Part shown: positions 1 through 7,363 of the stretch, piece after piece
Layout of the letters: the number at the start of each line of letters is the position of its first letter
Numbering within the stretch: the stretch's first letter is position 1
Source: Acinetobacter proteolyticus
GTDB lineage: Bacteria > Pseudomonadota > Gammaproteobacteria > Pseudomonadales > Moraxellaceae
NCBI RefSeq assembly: GCF_000367945.1
Contig: NZ_KB849179.1
Coordinates: 1,206,935 to 1,270,934 of the forward strand
Length of the DNA: 64,000 nucleotides
Reading direction: 5' to 3'
Notes under the pieces: model-generated
Told to the model about the DNA's origin: nothing
Database searches by the model: none
What the model saw: only the letters and a program-made list of their open reading frames with translations
Translations under genes and position numbers: made by a program

Positions 1-8
1 TTAAACAA

Positions 9-932
9 ATGGGGATTTTGGCTTTTTCTCTGCTCGTGGCTACACCATTGGCTTTTGCCCAACCGACTACCCAAAGTTCCAATAAAGCGCCTCTTAAATC
101 ACAAGCCAATATTCAGCAAAGCTTTGTAATCGCATCTAAATATACTCAACATGATTATTTGATTCAGATCTCGGTTCCTGCTGGTGAAGTCCCAAGTGAA
201 GGTTTTCCTGTGTTGTATGTATTGGATGGCAATGCCGCATTTGATAGTGCTGCCAATATTGCTAAGTCGGTGGGTGGTGGTGCCAATCGTTTGGGCTTGA
301 GTCCAGTCGCTATTGTTGCAATCGGCTACCCACAGCAAAACAGTTTTGATGTAGAAAAGCGTGCTTTAGACTACACCCCAAAAGCATCGGCTGAATTTCA
401 AAAACAAGCCAAGTACACTTATGGTGGCGCAGACCAATTCATTCAATTTATTGAGAAAGAACTAAAGCCTGCGATTCAAACCAAAATTAAAGTTAATCCA
501 CAGCAACAGAGTTTATTTGGACATTCCTTTGGTGGACTATTTGTTTTACATGCTTTCTTTAGTCAACCGCAAATGTTCCAACGTTATATTGCGGCCAGCC
601 CTTCACTCTGGTTTGATAATTATGCGTTGCTCAATCGGCAGGTAGATTGGTTAAAGAATCAAAATAAAATCCAAGATATCATGCTGATGACCACAGTGGG
701 TACGCATGAGCATGGTCGAAGTCCAACACCAGACGCTGAATCCTTGCAGAAGCAGAACAACTTCTATCAAAACTTTAATCAGCAACGTTCAAAGCATTTC
801 TTGTTCTGGAATTATCGACATCCTGCTGAACAGCATTTGACTAATATGTATGCCAGCTTACCGAAAGCGATTATGTTAGCAGGTTGTCAGCCACAAAGTT
901 GTTCAAATCTATTTGATGAACCAACACCATAA
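9..932 (+). CDS. Exported alpha/beta-hydrolase, esterase D/IroE-like (5' end probably outside window)
   Basis: Putative periplasmic serine esterase of the esterase D/IroE/BesA branch of the alpha/beta-hydrolase fold, a branch that includes siderophore and other small-ester hydrolases. The visible N-terminus (LLVATPLAFA) is the hydrophobic core and cleavage region of a signal peptide. The nucleophile elbow GHSFGG places the serine near residue 173, and a late His in AEQHLTN is a candidate catalytic base. The first ATG has no Shine-Dalgarno sequence, and the frame stays open to the window edge with Lys and Gln codons before it. The true start, with a charged signal-peptide n-region, is therefore probably just outside the window. 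The substrate cannot be read from the sequence. A hairpin terminator follows. Confidence 0.75.
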   Translation: MGILAFSLLVATPLAFAQPTTQSSNKAPLKSQANIQQSFVIASKYTQHDYLIQISVPAGEVPSEGFPVLYVLDGNAAFDSAANIAKSVGGGANRLGLSPVAIVAIGYPQQNSFDVEKRALDYTPKASAEFQKQAKYTYGGADQFIQFIEKELKPAIQTKIKVNPQQQSLFGHSFGGLFVLHAFFSQPQMFQRYIAASPSLWFDNYALLNRQVDWLKNQNKIQDIMLMTTVGTHEHGRSPTPDAESLQKQNNFYQNFNQQRSKHFLFWNYRHPAEQHLTNMYASLPKAIMLAGCQPQSCSNLFDEPTP

Positions 933-952
933 AGTCCTGAATAAACATAGCT

Positions 953-986
953 AAATTTAAGCGGGCTATTTGTTCCGCTTAAATTT
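953..986 (+). terminator. Hairpin terminator after the esterase gene
   Basis: A perfect 12-bp stem (953-964 with 975-986, arms AAATTTAAGCGG and CCGCTTAAATTT) with a 10-nt loop starts 20 bp after the esterase stop codon. Only a short T-rich run follows. Confidence 0.55.
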
Positions 987-1048
987 GAACTTTTCTATAG
1001 AATAGATTGGTTATACTGCAAGAAGATGTCATAACAACAGTAAATACA

Positions 1049-1672
1049 ATGCATAAGATTTTCGGCTTAGGCTTATTGAGCTTGATCAGTATCGGTTTAA
1101 GCGCATGTAGCGGTTGCCCCATGATTGCAGGTTGCAATGGCACCGATCGATCACCTTACTTTATCACCCCGATGAACAGTCAGGCTCGAGGAATTCCTGT
1201 TCCTCCTCAAACCAAATTGACCTATCAATCACAACACTTTAGACAGACCCATCAGCAAACTCATGCTTTAGAAGAACAAAACCTAACAGGCATCGCCTTG
1301 CCTGAAAATACTGCAATCCTTTGGGGAGGTATGCCTATTGATAAGTTTTTTCAATTTTCAAATCCCGAAATGAAGGGCTTTAGCGTCTATCCTGCAATAG
1401 GCTTTAAATCAGAACAATCGAATGCATTTCTAAATTTATGGAAAAGTTGTGAAAGTGATTTAAGCATTTACCTAAAAAACACCAATGACTGGTCATTTAA
1501 TCCATCTAATATGGAGATACGAGGCTGTGGCCACTTTCAACAACGTAGTGAATATATAGATGATGAACTACGTCAAAATCAAGCTGATGATTTTCTTAGA
1601 AAGATCAATCAAGCCTTACAACAATTACCTAAACAACAGAACTATCCCATCATCCAAAGACCAAGCAAATAG
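1049..1672 (+). CDS. Putative outer-membrane lipoprotein, paralogue of the 60.2-60.7 kb lipoprotein
   Basis: Lipoprotein of unknown function, 207 residues. The signal peptide ends in the lipobox LSAC, with the lipidated Cys at residue 20. I chose the ATG at 1049 because it gives a compact lipoprotein signal; an in-frame start at 1007 would add 14 non-signal residues. The mature protein aligns by eye with the product at 60171-60743: both have a W-G-G-x-P motif, a hydrophobic F-S/N-x-x-M-x-G-F/Y-S-x-Y-P block, an L-W-x-x-C motif and a D-W-S-F-N block. The two genes are therefore paralogues. No named domain is recognised. It sits between an esterase and a convergent acyl-CoA dehydrogenase gene with which it shares a terminator. 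Confidence 0.75.
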   Translation: MHKIFGLGLLSLISIGLSACSGCPMIAGCNGTDRSPYFITPMNSQARGIPVPPQTKLTYQSQHFRQTHQQTHALEEQNLTGIALPENTAILWGGMPIDKFFQFSNPEMKGFSVYPAIGFKSEQSNAFLNLWKSCESDLSIYLKNTNDWSFNPSNMEIRGCGHFQQRSEYIDDELRQNQADDFLRKINQALQQLPKQQNYPIIQRPSK

Positions 1673-1680
1673 TCAAAACA

Positions 1681-1708
1681 AAACAGCCTGCTCAAAAGCA
1701 GGCTGTTT
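1681..1708. terminator. Bidirectional terminator between convergent genes
   Basis: A perfect 12-bp inverted repeat (AAACAGCCTGCT / AGCAGGCTGTTT) with loop CAAA lies between the stop codons of the lipoprotein gene (+) and the acyl-CoA dehydrogenase gene (-). It can serve both strands. Confidence 0.75.
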
Positions 1709-1725
1709 GGCTAGATAAATGCCAA

Positions 1726-2874
1726 TTAAGCTTTACCGATAATGCCACGCGCCACGATTTCTTTCATAATCTCGTTGGTTCCGCCATAAATACGCTGGAT
1801 ACGTGCATCAACAAAGAAGCGTGAAATCGGGTATTCAGTCATATAACCGTAGCCACCAAATAATTGCAGCAAGTTATCGGCTACTTTCATTTGCATATCA
1901 GTACTAAAGCTCTTCAAGGCTGCTGCCGTTTCCACATCCAACTTGCCTTCATTGTATAAAGCCACGTTTTGATTATAGAAAGCGGCTGTTGCCAACTCGT
2001 CAATCTTCGCTTGTGCCAATACAAAACGTGTATTTTGGAATTGTGAAATTGCCTGACCAAAGGCTTGGCGTTCTTTGACATACGCTGTTGCTAAATCAAT
2101 TGCGCCACGAATTGCACCTAAAGCGGTAGCTGCAATCGCAGTACGCTCACGCGGAAGCTCTTGCATCAAATAAGCAAAACCTTGCCCTGCTTGACCCAAC
2201 AATTGATCTTTCGGTACTTTGACATTATCAAAGAATAACTCTGAGGTGTCTTGTGAATGCAAACCAATTTTGTCGAGGTTAGTTCCCTTTTTAAAGCCAT
2301 CTAAATGCGTGTCAACTAACATGAGTGACACACCTTTGGCACGTGCTTGTGGATCAGTTTTTACTGCCAGAACCACCAAATCAGCATGCTGACCATTTGA
2401 AATAAAGGTTTTTGAACCATTTAACAGATAATGATCATCTTGCAGGATGGCACTGGTACGCATTGCTTGTAAGTCTGAGCCCGCACCTGGTTCAGTCATA
2501 CCAATGGCACCGACCACTTCGCCTGACACCATTTTTGGTAACCAGTACTGTTTTTGTTCTTCTGTTGCAATGTGCTGGATATACGGCGCAGCGATTTCAG
2601 AGTGACATGAAATCGCGGTTGATAATGCACAGTAGCCTGCACGTGCAGACTCTTCAACCAACATCAATGAATAATGCGTTGGTACACCATAACCACCATA
2701 TTCTTCTGGGACATCAACACATAAGAATCCATTTTCGCCCAATGCATTCCATACTGAACGCGGCATAATGCCTTCACGTTCCCATTGCTCATAATGCGGT
2801 GCAATCTGCTCGCTCATAAAGCGTTTAAAGTTGTCGCGGAAGAGTTCCAAATCCGAATCGTAAGCTAACATCAT
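1726..2874 (-). CDS. Acyl-CoA dehydrogenase (long-chain/isovaleryl type)
   Basis: FAD-dependent acyl-CoA dehydrogenase of 382 residues, a normal length, expected to introduce the alpha-beta double bond in an acyl-CoA. The FAD/substrate signature GMTEPGAGSD lies at residues 125-134. The C-terminal block reads YGGTNEI where medium-chain enzymes have YEGT with the catalytic Glu. Here the base is therefore probably Glu243 in ELPRERT, the position used by isovaleryl- and long-chain acyl-CoA dehydrogenases, and the flanking sequence resembles mammalian LCAD. The gene stands alone and is convergent with the upstream lipoprotein. Chain-length preference cannot be settled from sequence. Confidence 0.9.
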   Translation of the reverse strand: MMLAYDSDLELFRDNFKRFMSEQIAPHYEQWEREGIMPRSVWNALGENGFLCVDVPEEYGGYGVPTHYSLMLVEESARAGYCALSTAISCHSEIAAPYIQHIATEEQKQYWLPKMVSGEVVGAIGMTEPGAGSDLQAMRTSAILQDDHYLLNGSKTFISNGQHADLVVLAVKTDPQARAKGVSLMLVDTHLDGFKKGTNLDKIGLHSQDTSELFFDNVKVPKDQLLGQAGQGFAYLMQELPRERTAIAATALGAIRGAIDLATAYVKERQAFGQAISQFQNTRFVLAQAKIDELATAAFYNQNVALYNEGKLDVETAAALKSFSTDMQMKVADNLLQLFGGYGYMTEYPISRFFVDARIQRIYGGTNEIMKEIVARGIIGKA

Positions 2875-3118
2875 TATTTCCTTTCGCTTTCATTGTTCTT
2901 AAAAATTCGTTCGCAGTCATGCTAATAACTTTTAGATGGGATGTCATGTCCCGTTTACATCAAATCACTAGACTGATTCGGTCAATAATTTTTTTTGCAT
3001 CGGCTATCTTTAGATCACAGTTGTTTATCGATTAAACAGCTTGTTGGTTTTTTTATGCTACACAGCTCAATTTTATGTCATATTCGTTTTATTCTTTGTG
3101 ACAACCTTCAATACGACC

Positions 3119-4117
3119 ATGAACACAAAACGTAATATCTATAAAACCGCAGAACATCCATTTGCTCAGTATGTTCGTATTTTAGGTAAGGGCAAAACTG
3201 GTTCTCGTTCGCTCAGTTATGAAGAAGCCTATCAAGCGTTTAGCATGATTTTAAAAGATGAAGTCTTGGATGTGCAGTTGGGTGCATTCTTAATGCTACT
3301 GCGTGTTAAAGAAGAATCCGTCGATGAACTGGCTGGTTTTGTCCAAGCCACGCGTGATCAACTCAACTTTCAGCCCCTTGAGGTCGATCTTGACTGGTCT
3401 TCTTATGCAGGCAAGCGTAAGCACTATCCATGGTTCTTATTGGCAGCACTCACTTTAGCGCATCATGGTTACAAGATTGTGATGCATGGTGCATCGGGGC
3501 ATACCATTAATCGTGTCTATACTGAACAAGTTTTACAGTATCTAGGCTATTCAATTTGTCAAAATCAACAGGAGGTTCGTGAGCAACTTGAACAGCACAA
3601 CTTTGCCTACCTGCCACTGGAAGCCATCTCACCTATTTTAAGTGAATTGATCTCGCTACGAAATGTGATGGGCCTACGTTCTCCAATCCACACTTTGGCA
3701 CGCCTGATTAATCCATTTAATGCCAAAGCGACCTTACAAGCGATCTTCCACCCTGCTTATCGGACTTCACATCAACAGACCGCGTTTCGCTTGGGTTATC
3801 AAAACAGTGCAGTGATTAAAGGTGAAGGTGGTGAGTTTGAACGTAATCCTGATGCCAAAACTTTGATTTGTGGCATTAAAAATGGTGAACTATACGAACA
3901 CGAACTACCAAAGCTAACACCTGATCGTAGCCCAATTGAAGAAGAACTGGATCTAACTGTGTTTAAAGCAGTTTGGCTGGGTGAACAGACGCATGAATAT
4001 GGTGAAATGGCAGTCATTGAAACCATGGGAATCGGGTTATATACCATGGGTATCGTCAATAACTATGATGAAGCAATGGATAAAGCCAAAGTGCTATGGG
4101 AAAAGCGTCTAAACTAA
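3119..4117 (+). CDS. ybiB: YbiB/TrpD2-family nucleic-acid-binding protein
   Basis: A protein with the anthranilate phosphoribosyltransferase (TrpD) fold that belongs to the TrpD2/YbiB group. Known E. coli YbiB binds nucleic acid rather than acting in tryptophan synthesis. The N-terminal helical domain (YEEAYQAFSMILKDEV, LGAFLMLLRVKEES) and the later VMHGASGH and GLRSPIHTLARLINPF blocks fit this family. I take the ATG at 3119, giving 332 residues, close to the family length. An in-frame ATG at 3041 would add a hydrophobic tail not expected for a cytoplasmic protein. There are no tryptophan genes nearby, which supports TrpD2 rather than TrpD. A shared hairpin separates it from the convergent gene downstream. 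Confidence 0.8.
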   Translation: MNTKRNIYKTAEHPFAQYVRILGKGKTGSRSLSYEEAYQAFSMILKDEVLDVQLGAFLMLLRVKEESVDELAGFVQATRDQLNFQPLEVDLDWSSYAGKRKHYPWFLLAALTLAHHGYKIVMHGASGHTINRVYTEQVLQYLGYSICQNQQEVREQLEQHNFAYLPLEAISPILSELISLRNVMGLRSPIHTLARLINPFNAKATLQAIFHPAYRTSHQQTAFRLGYQNSAVIKGEGGEFERNPDAKTLICGIKNGELYEHELPKLTPDRSPIEEELDLTVFKAVWLGEQTHEYGEMAVIETMGIGLYTMGIVNNYDEAMDKAKVLWEKRLN

Positions 4118-4122
4118 ACCCA

Positions 4123-4154
4123 AATGGCGATTTCAAGTAAAAGAAATCGCCATT
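4123..4154. terminator. Bidirectional terminator between ybiB and a convergent lipoprotein gene
   Basis: A 12-bp perfect stem (AATGGCGATTTC / GAAATCGCCATT) with an 8-nt A-rich loop lies between convergent stop codons. Confidence 0.65.
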
Positions 4155-4179
4155 CATTGAATAAAATATACAGACTATT

Positions 4180-4689
4180 TTATAAGTTTTTCGATTCAAG
4201 GATTGAATCTCTCGTAATCACAATAGAATCAGCAATAACTTTACTTTTTTTGAAAAGACCACCCACAACAAGCCGGCACGAAAGATTATCTGTTAATAAC
4301 GCCTCAATCTGCTTCTTCCTGAGACAGGTATTCATGGATTCATCTTCACACACTTTAAAAGTACCCGATGAAATATACATCTCATGTTCAACATGCTCTT
4401 CATCAATCGAAACAGATCCGACGACGACATAATCTTGTATTGGCCTGCATTTAAAATGTGAATATTTATAGTTTTCCTTAAGATACAAATCGCTTAAGTT
4501 ATTTTTCGTCATCATCTCAAAACTGAACAAGTCTCCACTGATCCCATCAAGTCGAGAATAGGTTATTTTTCCTAACTTGACATCTTGAACGGTTTTACTC
4601 TTTTCATTTGTAGGAGAACTACATCCTGCAAGAACAAAACTGAATAGTACGATTTGCTTAAGGATCAATTGACCAATCTCACGTTTCAC
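4180..4689 (-). CDS. Hypothetical lipoprotein
   Basis: Small lipoprotein (169 residues) with no recognised domain. The signal peptide ends in VLAGC, placing the lipidated Cys at residue 23. The start codon read here is GTG. The mature part contains several Cys residues (C46-type spacing is irregular) and a C-terminal hydrophobic stretch VVGGLFKKSKVIADSIVI. The gene is AT-rich compared with its neighbours and lies in a small run of exported proteins of unknown function. A cell-envelope role is only an inference. Confidence 0.6.
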   Translation of the reverse strand: MKREIGQLILKQIVLFSFVLAGCSSPTNEKSKTVQDVKLGKITYSRLDGISGDLFSFEMMTKNNLSDLYLKENYKYSHFKCRPIQDYVVVGSVSIDEEHVEHEMYISSGTFKVCEDESMNTCLRKKQIEALLTDNLSCRLVVGGLFKKSKVIADSIVITRDSILESKNL

Positions 4690-4752
4690 TTTTTGCTCAA
4701 CTTTAGAAACCCGTATATTTTAGCTACAGCACAATAGACCATTTAAATGCAC

Positions 4753-5163
4753 TTAATCTTCAATATAATAAAAATCTGGCCAAAACGGATATTCCTGGCC
4801 TGAAGAATGAATATTTCTTAAGCTCAATTGATCGCCTATTTTGATTGTAATCTTGTTCGGATCGTGAGGCCCCGAAAGATAGGCATCTCGTTGTTGACCT
4901 ATAAGGGTCTTACAATATGCATGATGCGCTTTGATTCTTTGGGAGTTTCGCATTGTTTGCGCCTCCTCCACCTGAATCCCAATTAATAACATGGGATAAC
5001 CATCGTTTTTTATACTTGTATATTGAGCTTGAGGTGAAGTGTATTGCTGACTCGCAACAACCTTCACATTGAGTAAACATTCAATGGGTTGTTTGGCAAA
5101 AGTTATGCTTGTATTAAAGATAAAAAATACAGTTAAAACGATTTTAAGATCGATCCTATTCAT
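4753..5163 (-). CDS. Hypothetical exported protein
   Basis: Predicted periplasmic protein of 136 residues, not assignable to a family. The ATG at 5163 gives an ordinary signal peptide (MNRIDLKIVLTVFFIFNTS) cleaved near TFA/KQ. A TTG codon at 5178 in the same frame could add five residues but is less likely. The mature protein has two Cys residues that could form a disulfide and ends in an acidic aromatic tail FYYIED. It follows, on the same strand, the region upstream of the neighbouring lipoprotein gene and may be co-transcribed with it. Confidence 0.55.
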   Translation of the reverse strand: MNRIDLKIVLTVFFIFNTSITFAKQPIECLLNVKVVASQQYTSPQAQYTSIKNDGYPMLLIGIQVEEAQTMRNSQRIKAHHAYCKTLIGQQRDAYLSGPHDPNKITIKIGDQLSLRNIHSSGQEYPFWPDFYYIED

Positions 5164-5346
5164 TATTTTTCGCGCCAAATATCGCCATGACTATTTTTCA
5201 TTGCTACCCTGTGCTCATCATTATACTTCTTTCTAACAAAATCTATTGAGTGAGCTGTTATTATTAAACTGAATAGTAAACACTACCCAAATGAATTTTA
5301 TTGTTCACAATACGATATGTCTGTCAAACAGTTAAAGTGAGAATAA

Positions 5347-5907
5347 ATGTTGGATCAAGACCTTCAAACAAGCAATATTAAAACAATAATATCTAAATAT
5401 AGAAAAAATCGTTTTAAGCAACCATTTTATATCGGTATGGTATTAGCCATCACGCTAGGCAATTACCCTTCAGCATACGCACAAAATGACCTCACATTAA
5501 CCGTATCCAATCAATTAGAACTTGCCAATCAGGGCAACACAGCAGCTCAAGTTTATATTGCAGATTCATATTACATGGGGAGAAATGGTTTTCCGATGGA
5601 TGATAAATTAGCACTCAAATATTATCTTTTAGCTGCAGATAAAAACCATGCTGCAGCTCAATATATACTTGCGACAATGTACCTTGAAGGCGAAGGAACC
5701 ACTGTAAACCAGCAGCTTGCTTTTAAATATCTAGAAAAATCAGCATATAACAATTTATCTCAAGCACAATTTGCATTAGGCTTATGGTATCAAGATGGGG
5801 ATGATTTTTTGAAAGCGAATCCGCAAAAAGCGAAATATTGGCTAAACAAGGCGGCTAAAAATAATTCTACTCAAGCCCAAATCGAGTTAGAAGAGTTAAT
5901 GCAATAA
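5347..5907 (+). CDS. Exported Sel1-repeat (TPR-like) protein
   Basis: Protein of 186 residues with about three Sel1-like repeats after residue 60: the units AAQVYIADSYYMG, AAAQYILATMYLEGEG and QAQFALGLWYQDGD each open a pair of helices closed by A-x-x-Y-x-L-x-x-A-A. Sel1 repeats are protein-protein interaction scaffolds, often in the periplasm. The N-terminus has an unusually long basic region before a hydrophobic core ending in SAYAQ, a plausible signal peptidase site. If translation starts instead at the internal Met near residue 31, the signal would lose its charged region, so the upstream start with an AGTGAGA ribosome site is preferred. The partner is unknown. Confidence 0.75.
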   Translation: MLDQDLQTSNIKTIISKYRKNRFKQPFYIGMVLAITLGNYPSAYAQNDLTLTVSNQLELANQGNTAAQVYIADSYYMGRNGFPMDDKLALKYYLLAADKNHAAAQYILATMYLEGEGTTVNQQLAFKYLEKSAYNNLSQAQFALGLWYQDGDDFLKANPQKAKYWLNKAAKNNSTQAQIELEELMQ

Positions 5908-5908
5908 A

Positions 5909-5932
5909 AATGCCCCGCTCTTTGGGGGCATT
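5909..5932. terminator. Terminator between the Sel1 gene and yeaC
   Basis: An inverted repeat (AATGCCCC / GGGGCATT) immediately follows the Sel1 stop codon and lies downstream of the convergent yeaC gene, so it can act on both strands. Confidence 0.65.
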
Positions 5933-5951
5933 CTCAATCATTCAATCCGTA

Positions 5952-6224
5952 TTAAACAAAACGAATTGGCTTAAATTCAGGTTCGTTGTGGTGATGATCA
6001 TCATCACACTCCTCACCGTCTTTTTTGGTGCCACGATCGATATAGCCACTGCGCTGTTCTTTTGGCAAATGTTCCATTTCCCATGCATACACCGCTTGCA
6101 TACAGATTTCACGCTGTTCTTTGGTTAATGCAATACCATTTGGCCATTTACCAATTTCAACAGCAGTACGAAGACGCTCAACAATTTCAGGATTTAAAAT
6201 AGCGAGCATTTGTTCAATATTCAT
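5952..6224 (-). CDS. yeaC: YeaC/DUF1315 family protein
   Basis: Small conserved protein of 90 residues matching the YeaC (DUF1315) pattern: an N-terminal helical part with LNPEIVERLRTAVEIGKWPNG and a C-terminal acidic/histidine-rich tail (EECDDDHHHNE). No biochemical role is established for the family. The start codon overlaps the stop of nadK in an ATGA junction, so it is probably translationally coupled to NAD kinase. The His/Asp cluster could bind metal, but that is speculation. Confidence 0.8.
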   Translation of the reverse strand: MNIEQMLAILNPEIVERLRTAVEIGKWPNGIALTKEQREICMQAVYAWEMEHLPKEQRSGYIDRGTKKDGEECDDDHHHNEPEFKPIRFV

Positions 6225-7129
6225 GAGTCATCCTGCTGAAAAGATTCAAAATCTTGATTCCACCCCAATTTGGTACGACATGCCATATAGAAGTCATAAC
6301 CAGGTGGATGTAATAAGCTTAGTTTAAACGGATGTTTGCGAATATGCACAGTATCACCAACATTTAATGCAACACTATGTTGACCATCGGCACTGACCAT
6401 CGGCAAAACACGATTTTCCCGAATGGTAATCTTCACCTCACTTTGCCCACCGACAACAATTGGTCGTGATGACAAAGTATGTGGATGCATTGGAACCAGT
6501 GCAATCGCATCCATACTCGGATGCAAGATTGGTCCACCACCTGAAAGTGAATATGCAGTTGAACCTGTTGGCGTTGAAACAATCAGGCCATCACTATGCT
6601 GACGATAAACATATTGCCCATCAATATTCAGTTCAAAATCGATCATATGAACCGATTTCCCTGAATGCAACACTACATCATTCAATGCAATTGCATCATA
6701 AATCGTTTCACCATTGGTTCTGACTTCCATTTCCAACAAGAAACGGCGATCCAGCTGAAACTGACCTTGCAAGACCTGATCAAGCTTAAATATCGCTTCT
6801 GCTGGCTTAATATCGGTTAAGAAGCCCAGTCGACCACGGTTGATGCCGATTACAGGGGTATTGTGTCGAACCAATGCACGTGCAGCATGCAGTAACGAAC
6901 CATCCCCTCCGACAACCACGACTAAATCAACCACTTCACCCAGTAAATTTCGGCTAACGGTCTGCCCATGACTATAAGGCACCAGTTTGGCTGTTTCCTG
7001 ATCAAAAACGGGGTTTAAGCCTAAAGTGATCAAATGATCATGAATTAAACATAACGTTTCTACTACAGAATATTTGTCTGGTCGTCCAATTAGACCAATA
7101 TTTCGAAAGGATTTATGTGAAATTTGCAC
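6221..7129 (-). CDS. nadK: NAD kinase
   Basis: ATP-NAD kinase making NADP from NAD in the cytoplasm. The glycine-rich GGDGS motif with the catalytic Asp occurs in VVVGGDGSLLHAARAL. The downstream ALNDVVLHSG and TPTGSTAYSLSGGGP blocks form the NAD site. I chose the GTG at 7129 (302 residues) because the family-like sequence begins with QISHKSFRNIGLIGR; in-frame ATG codons at 7165 and 7180 would add up to 17 unconserved residues. It overlaps yeaC by 4 bp, and a divergent mrcB gene lies upstream. Confidence 0.93.
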   Translation of the reverse strand: MQISHKSFRNIGLIGRPDKYSVVETLCLIHDHLITLGLNPVFDQETAKLVPYSHGQTVSRNLLGEVVDLVVVVGGDGSLLHAARALVRHNTPVIGINRGRLGFLTDIKPAEAIFKLDQVLQGQFQLDRRFLLEMEVRTNGETIYDAIALNDVVLHSGKSVHMIDFELNIDGQYVYRQHSDGLIVSTPTGSTAYSLSGGGPILHPSMDAIALVPMHPHTLSSRPIVVGGQSEVKITIRENRVLPMVSADGQHSVALNVGDTVHIRKHPFKLSLLHPPGYDFYMACRTKLGWNQDFESFQQDDS

Positions 7130-7363
7130 GAATAATTCAGCTCCGTCGCGATTACTGACTATCATATCATTAACAACCAATGTTGCGTTGATGATTGATT
7201 AAAAAGTATAAAAATGTCTATCCGTTGTTTTTTTATACGATTAATGTCAACACATCCTTAAACTTTTTATTACATGTAGCTATTTATTCACAGTTTTATG
7301 ATTGCAAAATGACAATAAGCTATCGCATCATTACCGACATTGTTTTGGTTTTAACGCAAATCT

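Noticed and set aside
6221-7180. Longer NadK start at 7180
   Set aside because: The extra residues are not family-like, and the GTG at 7129 gives the usual length; a different start would not change the function.
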